Below, piece after piece: positions 62,301 through 64,000 of a stretch of DNA of 64,000 nucleotides. The notes beneath the pieces were generated by a model that was given only the letters and a program-made list of their open reading frames with translations, ran no database searches and was not told where the DNA came from. This stretch comes from Lycocorax pyrrhopterus obiensis (lineage: Eukaryota > Chordata > Aves > Passeriformes > Paradisaeidae). The stretch covers positions 51,114,717 to 51,178,716 of the forward strand of contig JACSVZ010000002.1 in NCBI GenBank assembly GCA_014706295.1. Direction: 5' to 3'. The number at the start of each line of letters is the position of its first letter. The stretch's first letter is position 1. Made by a program: the position numbers and the translations under genes.

Positions 62301-64000
62301 AAAACCATTTCAGGGCTGAAAGGAATATGGATGCATCCAGTATAAGTGAGTTTTTCAGGCAACAAACATCATTAAAATTCTGCTGTATATTAAGTAGATA
62401 TAATCAAGCCAGCCATTGTATTTCTCTATTCCTTGTTGTATCTGTAAAGATGCATGGATGAACACATCAAGGTAAAAGTACAGAAATAAGTCATAAAGTC
62501 TCGGCACACAACTATCAGATGACTTAGCAGTGACTGCTAATGTGGAATGCAAATATGTAAGGATGGCTTCAATTTTTTCATCTAGTAGAAAAATTTTGCA
62601 GTTCACAGGAAACTACTATTTGTAAATGTGTATTGAAATCCTAGAAGTAATCTGGGCAAATTTTTCTCCCAAAGCTACATGCTCTAAGTTGAGAACAGTT
62701 AAGAACATAAGCATTCCATTCCAATATAGTCACTGGAACACTGTATTGACACTGTTAGTCCCTTCAATATCATTTGTTCAGGCAAAATTTTACTAATTAC
62801 ATGAGTAACTTCTTTACATGGTCATAAACCAATTTCTTTTTTTTGCTTGTATCCATGAAAAACTGATCTCTGAAAGCCAGATCTAATATTACTCCCTTTG
62901 TAAAAGAACATACAGAAAATCTTCTGGCCATTACAAGTAAGAGCTCCAGACAGCCTATGTGTGAGCGCACTGCTTCACATCATTATCAGCAGAACATTTT
63001 CTGAAGTGCCAACGTCTCACAGGTTTCCATGTAGAGGCCAAGGCTGATGAACTCAAACATCACACAGGTTTGGTCAGGTCAGTTTGTAACAGCAGTATTA
63101 TGAAGACCTTCTAGTGTTCATCTCAAAAACGGGAGAGCTGGCACAAAAAAATTACTGTAGTTTGCACGTTAGTTTGCGTTTGCTGACTGCCTCAGGGAGC
63201 CCAGCACACACCTGTCCTGACAGCAGAGTTAACACAGCTTGTGCTGAGCAGCGATTTATTGCTTTTAGCGACAAACGTTTAAAACTGCCCTTTGGTTATT
63301 TTAAGTATCAGCAACTTAGCTAAAAGCTCTTTCCAACTTGCACAGCTCAAGAAACCCCATGAGAACTTTAGAAAGTTGGACTTACTCCAAAACTCTAAAT
63401 GAAGAAGCTAAGCTTTCATAGATATGCATGAGTTTTAACTCCATAATAATTCTTCCTTCATAAATGCTGTGCTCATCATCCATGCTGCCAAAAATAGCAT
63501 GTGCAACCCTTTTTTACTCTTGGCAATTATGTACCGTATAACTATATTTAACAGAGAAAGGAGCCTGAAGAGGAATGCTTACAAAATGAGGCATATACAA
63601 TGTGACTGAATGATCAAATTGCCTATTTCAAGAGTATAAATATTTTATGTTTCCAGCCAAGAAGTGTTCAGTATAAGTTGTTTTCCCTTGAAGTCTGGGT
63701 GACTTTTGCAAACTCCTGCCACATTCTAGCAAAGTTGAATGTGACAAGAGACATGGATTACTTTTGTAAATGAAAAGTGCCGAGCTACCCGCAGGCTCTC
63801 CTGAGCAGAGTGTTTGTTACAGATGATTCGGTAAAAGCAAAATAAGCTGAGGGGAGCAGCTGTTCGCACTGACAAAAGTGCCATGCACCATTCATACTGT
63901 TAGGTGAATATTTTAAGGCAACTGTAGGAAGCGTTACTCTTGGTGGATATTTTCTTTTCTCCCCAATAAGTGCAGCTTTTGAATACACTCAAAACAGCCC

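Larger units (their letters stand above)
47398..64000. other. CNTNAP2 5' intron, distal part, without recognised gene
   Basis: More than 16 kb without a CR1 or LTR that I can recognise. It contains the A17 run (49261-49277), a TA tract (52255-52310), a T15 run near 55895 and the doubtful SINE-like head at 59160. Two minus-strand frames have exon-like ends: one near 57252-57431 with a G|GTGAGT donor, and 53376-53624 with several Cys. Neither has a recognisable product. Confidence 0.6.

Overview
The window looks like part of a bird nuclear genome: AT-rich, intron-dominated vertebrate DNA with CR1 LINE copies on both strands and two copies of an LTR type familiar from bird genomes. The class is inferred from these repeats, and no species can be named. 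The only exon I can firmly assign to a known gene is a 148-bp coding exon on the minus strand (22667-22814). It encodes the end of the N-terminal discoidin (F5/8 type C) domain of a contactin-associated protein, closest to CNTNAP2 among the paralogues I can compare from memory. CNTNAP2 is transcribed right to left here, so about 41 kb of intron lies 5' of the exon (22815-64000) and about 22.7 kb lies 3' of it (1-22666).

Layout, left to right. An old LTR fragment lies at about 785-1170 (+), a TA/TG microsatellite at 1861-1916, a CR1 3' end at about 2889-3225 (-) and a short CR1 tail at about 14090-14215 (+). A complete solo LTR (15509-16111, -) has a perfect 5-bp target duplication. Next come two exon-like plus-strand segments (17620-17860 and 22045-22189), a CR1 3' end (21264-21560, -), a third exon-like plus-strand segment (22299-22577), and then the CNTNAP2 exon. 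The 5' intron holds two ancient MIR-like SINE relics (about 29632-29748 and 33845-33985), a minus-strand exon-like segment (32483-32653), a long degraded CR1 with endonuclease and reverse transcriptase remnants (about 36260-39328, +), a much older L3/CR1-like LINE relic (about 42540-44340, +) and a 5'-truncated, well preserved CR1 (about 46303-47397, +). From 47.4 to 64 kb I recognise no gene and only one weak SINE-like patch.

I see no operons, CRISPR array, phage, tRNA or rRNA. Nearly all other short open frames look like chance frames in AT-rich intron or antisense shadows of LINE coding sequence. The points most worth checking are the candidate spliced plus-strand reading frame antisense to CNTNAP2, the sense-oriented LTR with promoter and polyadenylation signals inside the CNTNAP2 intron, and the odd GC-rich leader joined directly to the CR1 endonuclease region.
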